Source: Halalkalibacter urbisdiaboli (GTDB taxonomy: Bacteria > Bacillota > Bacilli > Bacillales > Bacillaceae_D). Taken from it: a stretch of 64,000 nt of DNA. Every line of letters begins with the position of its first letter. The first letter of the stretch is position 1. The translations under genes and the position numbers were made by a program. Under the pieces are notes generated by a model. That model searched no databases and was not told the origin of the DNA. It was given only the letters and a program-made list of their open reading frames with translations. The DNA lies in assembly GCF_002156385.1 (NCBI RefSeq), contig NZ_MVJM01000001.1, positions 948,861 to 1,012,860 of the forward strand, in the 5' to 3' direction. Shown here in pieces: positions 44,027 through 52,091 of the stretch.

Positions 44027-44520
44027 TCTCCTTTAGCTAATTAAGCAAGCTACAATACAGAATTTTATTGAATATAATATATTCATTTAGAATTTTCGTT
44101 ATATTTAACCATAAAAGGTGAAAAGAATGAAAAGAATATAGAAATTGAAATCATAATTAATATAGTTATAAAAATATTTAAGTTGAAATAATTAGATAAA
44201 AAAGGACCTAAAAATACCATAGGGGTAACAATCCAGAAAGATACCACACCTCTTGAAGAAAAAGCTATTTTGTGTTCTGTATTACATTTTTCACAAATAA
44301 CAGGTTTGTATCCTAACCACAAAGATTTAAAGATTTTTCCCCATTTCATTTGTACACCACACTTATTACATCTTGGTAAACTCATAATCTCCCCCTCAAA
44401 TTGAAATTTACATAATTATTTATTACCCTATATTTTTTAGTAAACTGCCACGTTCGTGCAATAAGACAAAGAGCTGCCTTTACGACAGCTCCCACTCTTT
44501 CTTCGTTCAAGCTCCCGTTA
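44027..44520 (-). repeat. duplicated cassette unit, copy 1
   Basis: 494 bp containing a zinc-ribbon gene, its leader and the adjoining boundary repeat. It is nearly identical to 52518-53008. Identity starts at TCTCCTTTAGCTAATTAAG and ends at GCTCCCGTTA in the closing half-site. Confidence 0.9.
44083..44385 (-). CDS. TIGR04104-like CxxC zinc-ribbon membrane protein, copy 1
   Basis: 100 residues. An N-terminal zinc ribbon has CNKC (residues 6-9) and CEKC (31-34), then a linker and two membrane segments (about 51-68 and 72-92). It matches the family of short CxxC-20-CxxC membrane proteins, whose function is unknown. A second copy at 52574 differs by one residue. GGGGGAG precedes the ATG. It is the cargo of the duplicated unit. 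Confidence 0.85.
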   Translation of the reverse strand: MSLPRCNKCGVQMKWGKIFKSLWLGYKPVICEKCNTEHKIAFSSRGVVSFWIVTPMVFLGPFLSNYFNLNIFITILIMISISIFFSFFSPFMVKYNENSK

Positions 44521-44531
44521 GCTTGAGTATA
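44438..44531 (-). repeat. cassette-boundary repeat 9
   Basis: AAACTGCCACGTTCGTGCAATAAG, a GAGCTGCC...GACAGCTC stem, then CTCCCGTTAGCTTGAGTATAA. It is nearly identical to repeat 17 and belongs to the duplicated unit. Confidence 0.85.
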
Positions 44532-44592
44532 ATTATTCACAGTTTTATCCTGAATAATAAAGAATAAAACTTTCCATAAGAACACCCGTAAT

Positions 44593-45213
44593 CTAATTTT
44601 CCTCAACTACCCTAACATGACAAGTTGAAAAATTGTCGGTATCCCAATTTTCAATTATGTATTGGTACCATTCAAGAAAATCGCTCGAACCGTTAGAAGC
44701 TTTATTACCTTTAGCTCTATCTACTCTATTAAAAACACCAACATATCCCTTTAACTCCTCTAGAATTTCTTCTTTTGATTTTATTGTAATTCCATCACAA
44801 GAGTTAAGTTCAAAGGGAGTACCCTCAATACTAGCTTGAGCCAAAAAAGACCTTAAGTTCCTTGAAGTTCTTTTTATTGATTCTATAACAATTCGTTCTT
44901 CTTTAGAAAGATTAGGATTATTCGTTAAAAAACTACTTAACACGTCAATCGATTCAAGTTCCCTATAGATTTGATTTAGTGTACTTCTATCAATTTTTTC
45001 ATCTGTTAGTAAGTCTTCATATTGAAGTAAATCACTTAGGCTACTATTTAAATCTTCAATATCAAGCGCAAATGTTGTAATTATTTCTTTAATCATGCGG
45101 TCTCTTTCTTTGACAACTTTATAAGAATGATATAACGATATTGTTAAAGAAATAGTAAGAATCATTATTATGCCGATTATGATTGGTTTATATAAATTTT
45201 TCACATCACGCAC
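44593..45213 (-). CDS. uncharacterised membrane-anchored protein
   Basis: 206 residues. One N-terminal membrane segment (about 10-30, IIIGIIMILTISLTISLYH) is followed by a charged, helical, probably extracytoplasmic domain with a coiled-coil-like start (KVVKERDRMIKEIITTF). A pair of cysteines (NSCDG and STCHV) could form a disulfide. No family is recognised. It is a single gene between repeats 9 and 10. Confidence 0.7.
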   Translation of the reverse strand: MRDVKNLYKPIIIGIIMILTISLTISLYHSYKVVKERDRMIKEIITTFALDIEDLNSSLSDLLQYEDLLTDEKIDRSTLNQIYRELESIDVLSSFLTNNPNLSKEERIVIESIKRTSRNLRSFLAQASIEGTPFELNSCDGITIKSKEEILEELKGYVGVFNRVDRAKGNKASNGSSDFLEWYQYIIENWDTDNFSTCHVRVVEEN

Positions 45214-45322
45214 CTCTATTCAAAATGATCATAGATAAAAATTTCTGTCACCTCATAGACCTTGTGCAAAAACATTAAAGCACTATATACCATATCATCC
45301 AAGGAAATATCCAGTGCTTGTT

Positions 45323-45400
45323 TAATTATCCTTCGCCTTTAGCGCATTAAGCAAGGAGCTGCCGAATGACAACTCCTGTGGTTTAACACATGCCACTGTT
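45323..45400 (-). repeat. cassette-boundary repeat 10
   Basis: TTCGCCTTTAGCGCATTAAG, a GGAGCTGCCGAATGACAACTCC stem, and a degenerate closing half GCCACTGTTAGTAAAT. Confidence 0.6.
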
Positions 45401-45411
45401 AGTAAATACCA

Positions 45412-45777
45412 TTAATGATTTACAACAATCTTTTCTGCAACCTCTTTATCTTCGCCTTTTTGTTTAACCCAAACTTTAACGTCGTCGCCTTTTGTTAATT
45501 CATCAAATTTATCTTTAAGCCCCTCTATCTTAGTCGTTTCATCAATGAATATCTCATATACGGGATATGATGCTTCTGGATCAGTAGCAGGTGGAGCAAT
45601 AAAAAGACTCGTTTCCTTAATCTCATAGATAAAAACATTTTGGTACTCTGGATTTGTATCTTCCTATTCGAGTTTTACATTTTCTTGTGTGTTTGAAGGA
45701 GTATTAACCTTTGTTTTTTCTTGATTGCAACCAACTAAAGCTATCAATAAGACAAAAATGAGTGTAATTTTCCTCAT
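45412..45777 (-). pseudogene. lipoprotein gene with an in-frame amber stop
   Basis: From the ATG at 45777 the frame encodes a lipoprotein signal (MRKITLIFVLLIALVGC, Cys at 17), a linker, then TAG at codon 38 (45664-45666), and continues in the same frame for 83 codons (EDTNPEYQNVFIYEIKET to KIVVNH) to TAA. The remainder looks like a small OB-fold-like secreted domain (DUF3221-type). A single base change disabled it. No other defect is seen. Confidence 0.75.
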
Positions 45778-45798
45778 AGAAATTCCCCCAATAATTAT

Positions 45799-45866
45799 TA
45801 AACAATCCTGCCACTTTACTTCAATAAGTGCAATCCCAGCTTTTTCATGGATTGCACCCGTGTGTT
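45799..45866 (-). repeat. cassette-boundary repeat 11
   Basis: AAACAATCCTGCCACTTTACTTCAATAAG, a TGCAATCC/GGATTGCA stem, then CCCGTGTGTTAAAAAG. Confidence 0.75.
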
Positions 45867-46050
45867 AAAAAGAAATTATATTATTTTTATCATCTTTTAT
45901 ATCAATTCCGTGTGCTGGTTTATTTGTATAGGCAAACCAAACTTTATTTTTTGGACTAACTTGTACGAGTTTTGCATACGCCCACCAACTGTAATCCCTT
46001 TAATATCAACATTGGGGTTAACAACAACAAGTTATGTAAAAGGGAAGCCA
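45865..46050 (-). pseudogene. C-terminal remnant of an unknown cassette gene
   Basis: The frame ending at the TAA 45865 reads DYSWWAYAKLVQVSPKNKVW, then FAYTNKPAHGIDIKDDKN and NIISF, a protein-like tail of about 43 residues. Upstream in-frame is a stop, and a second frame gives NIDIKGITVGG. It joins a NUDIX fragment at about 46050, so this is a fused graveyard of two cassettes. Confidence 0.5.
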
Positions 46051-46206
46051 AGTTTTTGCCTTTAATCCTGTTTCTTCATAAAGTTCACGTTCAGCAGTTT
46101 GTTCTAAACTTTCACCCATTTCCATTGCCCCTCCTGGCAATCCCCATTCTTTTGTATCAGAACGATGTTGAAACAAAATCTCATTTTTCAGATTCATAAC
46201 GACTAT
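46051..46206 (-). pseudogene. NUDIX fragment copied from the 39233 gene
   Basis: About 155 bp nearly identical to 39450-39605 inside the intact NUDIX gene, covering the Nudix box region on the minus strand. Both ends are missing and no start or stop of its own is present. Confidence 0.85.
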
Positions 46207-46244
46207 CTCCTTTAGTTTAACATTTATTTACTTTTCACTGACAT

Positions 46245-46290
46245 AAAAATGCGTCCCTGTTGTAGGAACGCACCCGTTAACCGAAGAAGA
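46245..46290 (-). repeat. cassette-boundary repeat 12 (partial)
   Basis: The terminator stem GCGTCCCTGTTGTAGGAACGC and closing half-site ACCCGTTAACCGAAGAA are present. The left palindrome is missing. Confidence 0.7.
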
Positions 46291-46302
46291 AACAATGTAC
46301 AT

Positions 46303-46569
46303 TTATTTCTTGATGTCCTCTTCTAATAATTCTCTTTCAATTTCTTCATTAGAGATAGTTAATATTTCATCGGTAGAATTTCCTTTATTTAAGAAAGCTA
46401 TTACTGTAATGATAAAACCAATAATTCCAAAAAATACTTCGTAACCATAAAAGTTAATTCCTTCCTCCCCTTGAATGTATAGCCCCACTAACATAATTGC
46501 CACTCCTAAGAGCATTGTTTTGACTGAACGTACCATTCCAACTCTCCTTACTTCTTTCATAGTTATCAA
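46303..46569 (-). CDS. small two-helix membrane protein
   Basis: 88 residues with two membrane segments (about 19-34 and 43-62) and an acidic C-terminal tail (NEEIERELLEEDIKK). No family is recognised. It lies between repeats 12 and 13 as a one-gene unit. The start is uncertain: ATG at 46569 or the ATG three codons later. Confidence 0.6.
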   Translation of the reverse strand: MITMKEVRRVGMVRSVKTMLLGVAIMLVGLYIQGEEGINFYGYEVFFGIIGFIITVIAFLNKGNSTDEILTISNEEIERELLEEDIKK

Positions 46570-46635
46570 TACGCTAACTTACCACTTTATAAACAATTAC
46601 ATTAGCCTGAGGTAACGCACCCGTTAGCCATCCAT
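46570..46635 (-). repeat. cassette-boundary repeat 13 (degenerate)
   Basis: TTAGCCTGAGGTAACGCACCCGTTAGCC retains the closing half-site. The terminator stem is lost. Confidence 0.5.
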
Positions 46636-46644
46636 AAAGAGCAG

Positions 46645-46688
46645 CTTCACCACAGATAATGTAAATTAAATTCATTCTTACATGGGAG
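46645..46688. repeat. 44-bp repeat, copy B
   Basis: Matches 40344-40387 with about 6 mismatches. It lies between repeat 13 and a small membrane-protein frame. Confidence 0.6.
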
Positions 46689-46689
46689 C

Positions 46690-46833
46690 TTAATCAGATT
46701 TTCTATTCCTTCTTTTAATAATCCACAACAATATTTGTTGAATCAATATGATAATCGCACCTACTATTAAAACGAATGCTTGTCTTTCATTCCGTTCAGC
46801 AAAGTAATTAATACTGATTATACCAATAACCAT
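46690..46833 (-). CDS. very small membrane protein (47 residues)
   Basis: The frame from ATG 46833 reads MVIGIISINYFAERNERQAF, then VLIVGAIIILIQQILLWIIK and a basic tail RRNRKSD. It has two membrane stretches and a positively charged end, as in small Bacillus membrane proteins. The ribosome binding site is weak (CCAGG), and a TTG three codons upstream is possible. No family is recognised. Confidence 0.45.
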   Translation of the reverse strand: MVIGIISINYFAERNERQAFVLIVGAIIILIQQILLWIIKRRNRKSD

Positions 46834-46890
46834 AATAAACAACCTGGATATTTACTATTATTTCATATAAAGTAAAACCATTAAAACATT

Positions 46891-48195
46891 TCAACGAGAT
46901 TTTAGATTCCCTACTTGATAAAAGGCCTTTCTCCTATAAACACTCAACATCAAACCAATTAGTACACTATAATAGATTTTCTCGCTTCCTCCATAACTAA
47001 TCAACGGAAAGTTCACATCTATAATCGGGATAAAGCCTAGAAACAAAAGAATATTTAAGACAAAAGGTAAAAAGAGTAATAGTAACCCACCTGACATAAG
47101 AAGGCGAGCCCGTATATCGTTTACTTTGAAGAAAGAAACACATAAACGACCTATGATTAGTAAATAAATGAATACAATAAATATCGTTAATAACCATCCA
47201 CCATTATAAGAAAGCATCACTAGTACAAATGTAGTATGAGCCTCAGGGATAAAATCTAGGTAAGGGATCGATGGTTCGCCAAACCAACTTGATGCACCTA
47301 TTATTTCTTTCATCTTCATATACATGTAACCATAAGAGGAAGCGTGATTTTCAGGAAATAGAAATCCCTTAAGTCGCTCTACTTGATAAGGCTTAATCGA
47401 AAAAAGAGAGAACATTATAAATAGAATACAGGCTCCTCCATTTAATGCTGCGATCCATTTTTTCGTTTTCTTCTTGATATTTGATAGATACATCATGATA
47501 AAAAACAGGGATACATATTGGATAATCAGAACCCATTGTAAATTCCATTGAAATGTAAAAATAGGAACCCACAACAATACTAAACTTAAACTGATTAATT
47601 TCAATTGTGAAAGTTGTTGATAGGTAAAAAAACCAATTAATCCAATGAACAGGATCAACAGTAAAATTTGATGAGGTACGGTGATTCCAAATACATGAAA
47701 ATACTCTTTTCCATTCAACATAACTTTAAAAGGGCCATGTAAAACGAAATAAGCTACTATGTAAATAACAGCACTAGCTATAAACCATTTCCATAATTTC
47801 ACCCATCTCCTGAAGTCAATAAACATGAAGGCAAACATAACGATTAAGGACAAAAGCACAGAAGCTATTTGCATTTGAACGCGAATCGATTGAATATCTA
47901 TGAACCATACAGGAGCAAAGCTAAATAAAAGCAAACACGTCACTAAAAGGATTAACCACCAATCAATTTTTGGACGATGAAGCCTGTTCATTTGCTGACC
48001 AAGTTTGACTGCACTTCCCATTCGTTCTACAGCAGCACGTTCAGCCTCTTGTTCTGTCTTTCCAGCGCGAATGTCAGCAGCTTTGCTTTTATGTAAATGA
48101 GAAAGCAACTCTTTTTCTACGAGGCTTCGACCTTCTTTAGATCGTATCTGCGCCTTTACTATTGATAGGAAATGACGAAAACCATTTGAACTCAT
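46891..48195 (-). CDS. SEDS (FtsW/RodA/SpoVE-like) protein with N-terminal HAAS domain
   Basis: 434 residues from the ATG at 48195. Residues 1-70 form a soluble HAAS-type helical domain (LVEKELLSHLHKSKAADIRA, then TEQEAERAAVERMGS). About ten membrane segments follow, ending with the SEDS-type block INFPLISYGGSEKIYYSVLIG (one residue changed here to VNFPLISYGG). SEDS proteins polymerise glycan strands. It overlaps a PadR-like gene and an ECF sigma gene in one operon, suggesting a stress-induced cell-wall synthase. Confidence 0.85.
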   Translation of the reverse strand: MSSNGFRHFLSIVKAQIRSKEGRSLVEKELLSHLHKSKAADIRAGKTEQEAERAAVERMGSAVKLGQQMNRLHRPKIDWWLILLVTCLLLFSFAPVWFIDIQSIRVQMQIASVLLSLIVMFAFMFIDFRRWVKLWKWFIASAVIYIVAYFVLHGPFKVMLNGKEYFHVFGITVPHQILLLILFIGLIGFFTYQQLSQLKLISLSLVLLWVPIFTFQWNLQWVLIIQYVSLFFIMMYLSNIKKKTKKWIAALNGGACILFIMFSLFSIKPYQVERLKGFLFPENHASSYGYMYMKMKEIIGASSWFGEPSIPYLDFIPEAHTTFVLVMLSYNGGWLLTIFIVFIYLLIIGRLCVSFFKVNDIRARLLMSGGLLLLFLPFVLNILLFLGFIPIIDVNFPLISYGGSEKIYYSVLIGLMLSVYRRKAFYQVGNLKSR

Positions 48196-48599
48196 GTCCA
48201 TCCCTCCAGTTCATTGTAACGGTCCTCCACCTTGTCTCTTACTCTAAAATTTTTTAAATAGTTTTTCCCTTTATTGGTTAAGGAGTAGTATTTTTCTTCG
48301 TTTATCCATTCTCCTCTTATAAGCTGGTCGAACTCCAGCTTATGTAGTACTTGATATAATTCACCTTCATTTGATGTAAAAACCTCTTCCCCCATCTGTT
48401 CAATGTTAAGTAACACATCATATCCGGTTTTCGCTTCATGTACCAGTGAAGATAGAATAAAAAGCATCACATCATTAGAGTCATAAGTAGCACGTTGAAG
48501 TTGGGAAAGTACCTTTGATTGAAGAGTCGATGAAAATGTAACATTTTTAAATACGGTACGGTTCATTGTTTGTTTGATGTTCTTCAATTCGTCTTCCAT
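48192..48599 (-). CDS. PadR-like winged-helix regulator
   Basis: 135 residues. The winged helix (TGYDVLLNIEQMGEEVFTSN, then GELYQVLHKLEFDQLIRGEW) is PadR-like, with an N-terminal extension. It lies between the ECF sigma gene (11 bp) and the SEDS gene (4-bp overlap). PadR proteins of this layout usually act with HAAS-domain partners, and the next gene indeed begins with a HAAS domain. Confidence 0.85.
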   Translation of the reverse strand: MEDELKNIKQTMNRTVFKNVTFSSTLQSKVLSQLQRATYDSNDVMLFILSSLVHEAKTGYDVLLNIEQMGEEVFTSNEGELYQVLHKLEFDQLIRGEWINEEKYYSLTNKGKNYLKNFRVRDKVEDRYNELEGWT

Positions 48600-48610
48600 T
48601 TTCTAGCCCC

Positions 48611-49147
48611 CTATTTCCTCATTTTTAATTTTAGTTTTTTTCGAGCCTGAAATAATCGCGTTTTAACTGTGTTTTCATTTACTTTTAACAGCTGGCTAAT
48701 CATTTGGGTGCTGCATTCTTCATAATAGAAGAGATAAATCACTTCGCGGTATTTTAATGGAAGACTCAATATATAATTCACAAGCTCCTCTTCATCTGAT
48801 TTTACAAGGACCCTGTCCTCTGGTGTTTCACTATGTTCATCACTTGCAGCATTTATATAATCATTTGCTTCCACATGGCGAACATGCCAGCTTTTTATAT
48901 AGTCTTTACTAGAATTGATCGCAATTCTAAACAACCACGTTTTAAATGAAGAACGATGCTCATATTGTTCAATTTTCTGAAAGACTTTCAAAAACACGTC
49001 CTGAGCTAAATCTTCCGCAACATCTTGCTGTTTAACATAAGAATAAATCAACCGTAATACATCATCTCCGTATTTGTTCATAACATCTATGAGGAATGCT
49101 TCTTTATTCAATTCTGATTTCATTCTTTCCTCCAACACAAATTCCAT
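48611..49147 (-). CDS. ECF-type RNA polymerase sigma factor
   Basis: 178 residues from the ATG at 49147 (AAGGGG site). Region 2 (RLIYSYVKQQDVAEDLAQDV, then FLKVFQKIEQYEHRSSFKTW) and region 4 (LPLKYREVIYLFYYEECSTQ, then MISQLLKVNENTVKTRLF) are intact. It heads a three-gene operon with PadR and SEDS genes. No classical anti-sigma gene is adjacent; the PadR or HAAS protein could provide control. The 416-bp region upstream holds its promoter. Confidence 0.9.
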   Translation of the reverse strand: MEFVLEERMKSELNKEAFLIDVMNKYGDDVLRLIYSYVKQQDVAEDLAQDVFLKVFQKIEQYEHRSSFKTWLFRIAINSSKDYIKSWHVRHVEANDYINAASDEHSETPEDRVLVKSDEEELVNYILSLPLKYREVIYLFYYEECSTQMISQLLKVNENTVKTRLFQARKKLKLKMRK

Positions 49148-49563
49148 AAAAAATTCCCCTTTCATTAATTAGACGAGGGAAGTGGAAAGCTCGTTTTATT
49201 AATTTTCTTTTTTTTACAGTGCAGGCTTTTGTTTATAGTTCTCCACGAAGTTTTCGCTCTTCTCCAAATAAAAAATCAAATTTCACTGCTAAGAAAAAAA
49301 TTACTTTCTTCCCGATTCCGATAAAAAGAAAGAGGTTAAAGTAATATATGAATGTTTGAAAACATTAGACTACGAGTTAAATTTAATAAAAATCAAGAAA
49401 ATAATTAAAACCTTTTATAGTGAGTTCAAAATAAAAACCATTATAAAAGGATAGGAGAGCAGTGATTAAATTTGCTCTCCTATCCTTTTTTGTACTATAA
49501 ATGTCCAAATTTATCCAATTAACAATTATTATGTTGTTAATCTAATGCTACCCTGTAGTTGAA
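49148..49563. other. 416-bp intergenic region upstream of the sigma operon
   Basis: AT-rich. It contains a very strong hairpin AAAGGATAGGAGAGCA/TGCTCTCCTATCCTTTTTT (49446-49491), with its T-run on the plus strand. A plus-strand frame of about 52 codons just before the hairpin (YFLPDSDKKKEVKVIYECLK...) has protein-like content but no start codon, so a remnant plus-strand gene ending at this terminator is possible. No array repeat is seen here. Confidence 0.45.
49446..49491 (+). terminator. strong plus-strand terminator hairpin
   Basis: A 16-bp stem AAAGGATAGGAGAGCA with its complement across an 11-nt loop, followed by TTTTTT on the plus strand. No intact plus-strand gene precedes it. Confidence 0.75.
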
Positions 49564-49875
49564 TTAAATATTATTTGCTTCTACCCTTTCACTATCTGGT
49601 AATGGCATACCTTTCATTTTTAATTCATCTTTAGGATTGGGCAAAGGTAAAAGTTCGTTTGGTTTTACCTTTTTTTCAAGAAATATTTCTAGTTCCTTTT
49701 GCTGCTGTTTCTTTTCATTTTGGGAAGGTTGATTGTGATATATTTCTTCTTCCATCACCTTATTTTTATATTCACTTTCACTACTTTGTACAACTTGCTG
49801 AAAAATCCCACTAAAGCTAAACCCTGCAACTAAAACAGCTACCAATAAAAATAATCTGAAAGATAACCTTTGCAT
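49564..49875 (-). CDS. small secreted or membrane-anchored protein
   Basis: 103 residues from the ATG at 49875 (GGAG, 7 nt). An N-terminal hydrophobic segment (LSFRLFLLVAVLVAGFSFSG, about 4-22) is followed by a Gln/Glu/Lys-rich hydrophilic tail (NEKKQQQKELEIFLEKKVKP) and a Pro/Leu-rich end. No family is recognised. It is a one-gene unit with repeat 14 upstream. Confidence 0.6.
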   Translation of the reverse strand: MQRLSFRLFLLVAVLVAGFSFSGIFQQVVQSSESEYKNKVMEEEIYHNQPSQNEKKQQQKELEIFLEKKVKPNELLPLPNPKDELKMKGMPLPDSERVEANNI

Positions 49876-49950
49876 AGTTCGTCTCCTTTTCAGCTTTGAT
49901 TTCACTTTAATTATTCTATGTGTTTGTACTTCATTGTTTGTCCTTGAATC

Positions 49951-50015
49951 TCCTTCTTTCATTAAGCTGCCACGATACACTTATTGTAGAAGCGCGCACC
50001 CGTTTGTTTAATAAG
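49951..50015 (-). repeat. cassette-boundary repeat 14
   Basis: ATTAAGCTGCCACGATACAC, then GCGCGCACCCGTTTGTTTAATAAG. The closing half-site is strong and the terminator stem weak. It lies just downstream of the carbamoyltransferase gene. Confidence 0.65.
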
Positions 50016-50034
50016 AGCCAATTTACCTTCAACT

Positions 50035-50889
50035 TTAGTCAAGCGTAATTCCTAAGCAATATAAGATTATTGCTTGTTGAACATATAATAAATTCTTCTT
50101 AAAATCATATCCAACAAAATAATTTGAAGAGATAGCATCACTACTTACTTCTTCGTTTCTAAAAAATGGTGGACACGGATTTAACATTGCATTTTTATTA
50201 GCTTTTTTCATTCTTTCTAAAGTAATTTGATATTGTTTTATGTACTTTTCTGTTCTTAAATCATTTGGAAAAGAGTCAGTTAAAACTATATCACTTATTG
50301 ATAAAACAGGTTCAAGTTCAGTATGAAATTTATAGTTTCGCGAGTCTGTCCCTAACTCAAAACCTGTCATACAAACTTGATTAAATTTCAGGTCCATTAT
50401 TTCTGAAATACTTTTCCAAGACCTTGAAATATTACTCTTTGGCCCAACAAACGTATAAACTAAATCTCTATAATTCTCTTTTTCTTCACTTATCGAAAAC
50501 AAATCAGATAAAATTTCACAAGGATGATTTTCCGAAGTCATCGCATTTATAATTGGGATTGTCGAATACCTTGATAATTCACGTACCTTAGAAAAATCTG
50601 AATGTCTAACAATCACTCCATCTGCCCAATTTGAGATATATTGTATAACATCCTCTAATTCTTCTCTTTTATCTAAACTCTCTGGAGGAAATAGTATTAA
50701 TTCTCCACCCAAATCTTTAATTCCTTTTTCAAAAGTTATTCTTGTCCTTATACTTGATTCTGGGAAAAATAATACGAAGTGTTTTCCATTTAAAACATTA
50801 ATATTATCTTGATGTTTTAACTTTGTGGCTAAACTGAATATTTCATTTACTTGCCATTCAGACAATTCATTTGTACTTAGTAAATTCAT
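50035..50889 (-). CDS. aspartate/ornithine carbamoyltransferase-family protein
   Basis: 284 residues. The carbamoyl-phosphate motif SIRTR lies at 46-50 and HPCE at 122-125. The amino-acid-binding C-terminal half lacks the HCLP motif (NPCPP stands at that place) and is shorter than usual. Typical ATCases and OTCases have 305-340 residues and sit in biosynthetic operons, whereas this one is a lone array gene. The substrate could be an unusual amino acid or amine. Activity is likely but specificity is unknown. Confidence 0.8.
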   Translation of the reverse strand: MNLLSTNELSEWQVNEIFSLATKLKHQDNINVLNGKHFVLFFPESSIRTRITFEKGIKDLGGELILFPPESLDKREELEDVIQYISNWADGVIVRHSDFSKVRELSRYSTIPIINAMTSENHPCEILSDLFSISEEKENYRDLVYTFVGPKSNISRSWKSISEIMDLKFNQVCMTGFELGTDSRNYKFHTELEPVLSISDIVLTDSFPNDLRTEKYIKQYQITLERMKKANKNAMLNPCPPFFRNEEVSSDAISSNYFVGYDFKKNLLYVQQAIILYCLGITLD

Positions 50890-50939
50890 AAAGACAACTC
50901 CTTTTGTTTCATATTAAATGCGCTGTAAACAATTTTTTA

Positions 50940-51020
50940 TTAAACTATCCTGCCACGGTCGTCTAACAAGGAAAGCGATGTTCTTATTATTCAAGCATCA
51001 CACCAAGTTAGTTAAACAAA
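50940..51020 (-). repeat. cassette-boundary repeat 15
   Basis: AAACTATCCTGCCACGGTCGTCTAACAAG, a GCGATGTTCT/TCAAGCATC stem, then CACCAAGTTAGTTAAACAA. It lies downstream of the methyltransferase gene. Confidence 0.7.
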
Positions 51021-51062
51021 AAATGCCACCAATCAACAGTAATTAATGGCATAATAGAAATT

Positions 51063-51860
51063 TTATTTTTCTATAAACAAAAAACGATAACCACCTTCAT
51101 AGAAATCTTGTTCTAAAAAGTGACCATACTTCTTTTTCCATTGTCCATTCCCCAGATCATATTCTAGTTTTTCTAAGATAGGGATAAGAAGTTCTGTTGG
51201 TGCATTTGCCAATGGTGAAACTCCAGCTCGGAAAGTCGCTTGTAAATATAATTCGGGTTTTCTCCATGCTGAAACAAAGAATTTATCTTCAATATCATGA
51301 GGGATAAGAAAAGGTATTATCTGAACCTTGTTCTTAAATACATTACTCAACGTGCCTGATACTTCGTTTAATGGTTTATAAACTTTATAGGCTTTTTTAA
51401 ATATCGGCGAGAAGTAGTCAGCTAACCAACAATCGTTACCACAAAAACGTGGGTCGGCAACAAACATGATTAACTTCCCATTTTCTTTTAATATTCGTCT
51501 CATCTCATAAAAGGCTTTTTCTAAATCCTGAAAGTGGTGAGTTGCAAGAATACATATGACCGCATCAGCAATAGCATCATCAAGGGGAATATCTTCTGCA
51601 ACTCCATTTACCCACTTCATATTTGAATGGAGGTTTGTTTGGTTTCTCATTACTTTTGACGGTTCTACTGCCACAACATTGAAACCACTCTCAGCAAGTT
51701 CATAACTATAATTTCCTGTACCTGCTCCTATGTCTACAACTGTTGCAGGAGGATTAAGATTCAACTTTTCCTTTATAGTGTTTACTATTCTCTTATCTGG
51801 TCTTCTTGTAAGGTTATAAGTTTTTCCAATCAAATCATATTTGCTCTCTTCTCTACTCAA
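51063..51860 (-). CDS. class I SAM-dependent methyltransferase
   Basis: 265 residues. SAM motif I is VVDIGAGTGNYSYELA, motif II VVAVEPS, with AVICILATHHF for motif III and FYEMRRILKENGKLIMFV after it. It belongs to the UbiE/COQ5-like Methyltransf_11 group. The target is unknown. It is a lone array gene between repeats 15 and 16. Confidence 0.88.
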   Translation of the reverse strand: MSREESKYDLIGKTYNLTRRPDKRIVNTIKEKLNLNPPATVVDIGAGTGNYSYELAESGFNVVAVEPSKVMRNQTNLHSNMKWVNGVAEDIPLDDAIADAVICILATHHFQDLEKAFYEMRRILKENGKLIMFVADPRFCGNDCWLADYFSPIFKKAYKVYKPLNEVSGTLSNVFKNKVQIIPFLIPHDIEDKFFVSAWRKPELYLQATFRAGVSPLANAPTELLIPILEKLEYDLGNGQWKKKYGHFLEQDFYEGGYRFLFIEK

Positions 51861-51939
51861 CTAATCTCAACCCTTCTCTTCTCAATTAAAAATTCTTAAT
51901 CACTATCTATATAAATTCCTATAAAAAACTTCACATATC

Positions 51940-52080
51940 CTTCTTGAATTTAAACTGCCATTTAGTCGAATAATCTTTAATCAATAATTTGATTTTAACA
52001 TTATTTTACTTTTTAAAGTCTGCAAATAAATAAGCATTCCTGCTTTTATAGCAGAAATGCAACCAGATAGCAGAATAAGG
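51940..52080 (-). repeat. cassette-boundary repeat 16 (long variant)
   Basis: TTTAAACTGCCATTTAGTCGAATAA, about 60 bp of AT-rich spacer, then a GCATTCCTGC/GCAGAAATGC stem and a weak closing half CCAGATAGCAGAATAAG. The terminator serves the broken NUDIX gene. Confidence 0.65.
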
Positions 52081-52091
52081 AATTTACCGTA

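Noticed and set aside
44382-44606. 74-codon frame spanning repeat 9
   Set aside because: It runs through the boundary repeat, has no ribosome binding site, and overlaps the duplicated unit's leader.
45847-46199. Plus-strand frames over the dead-cassette region
   Set aside because: They are antisense to the NUDIX fragment and the gene remnant and lack start signals.
49309-49460. Plus-strand gene ending at the strong terminator 49446-49491
   Set aside because: The frame has protein-like content but no start codon and is very AT-rich; kept only as a possible remnant.
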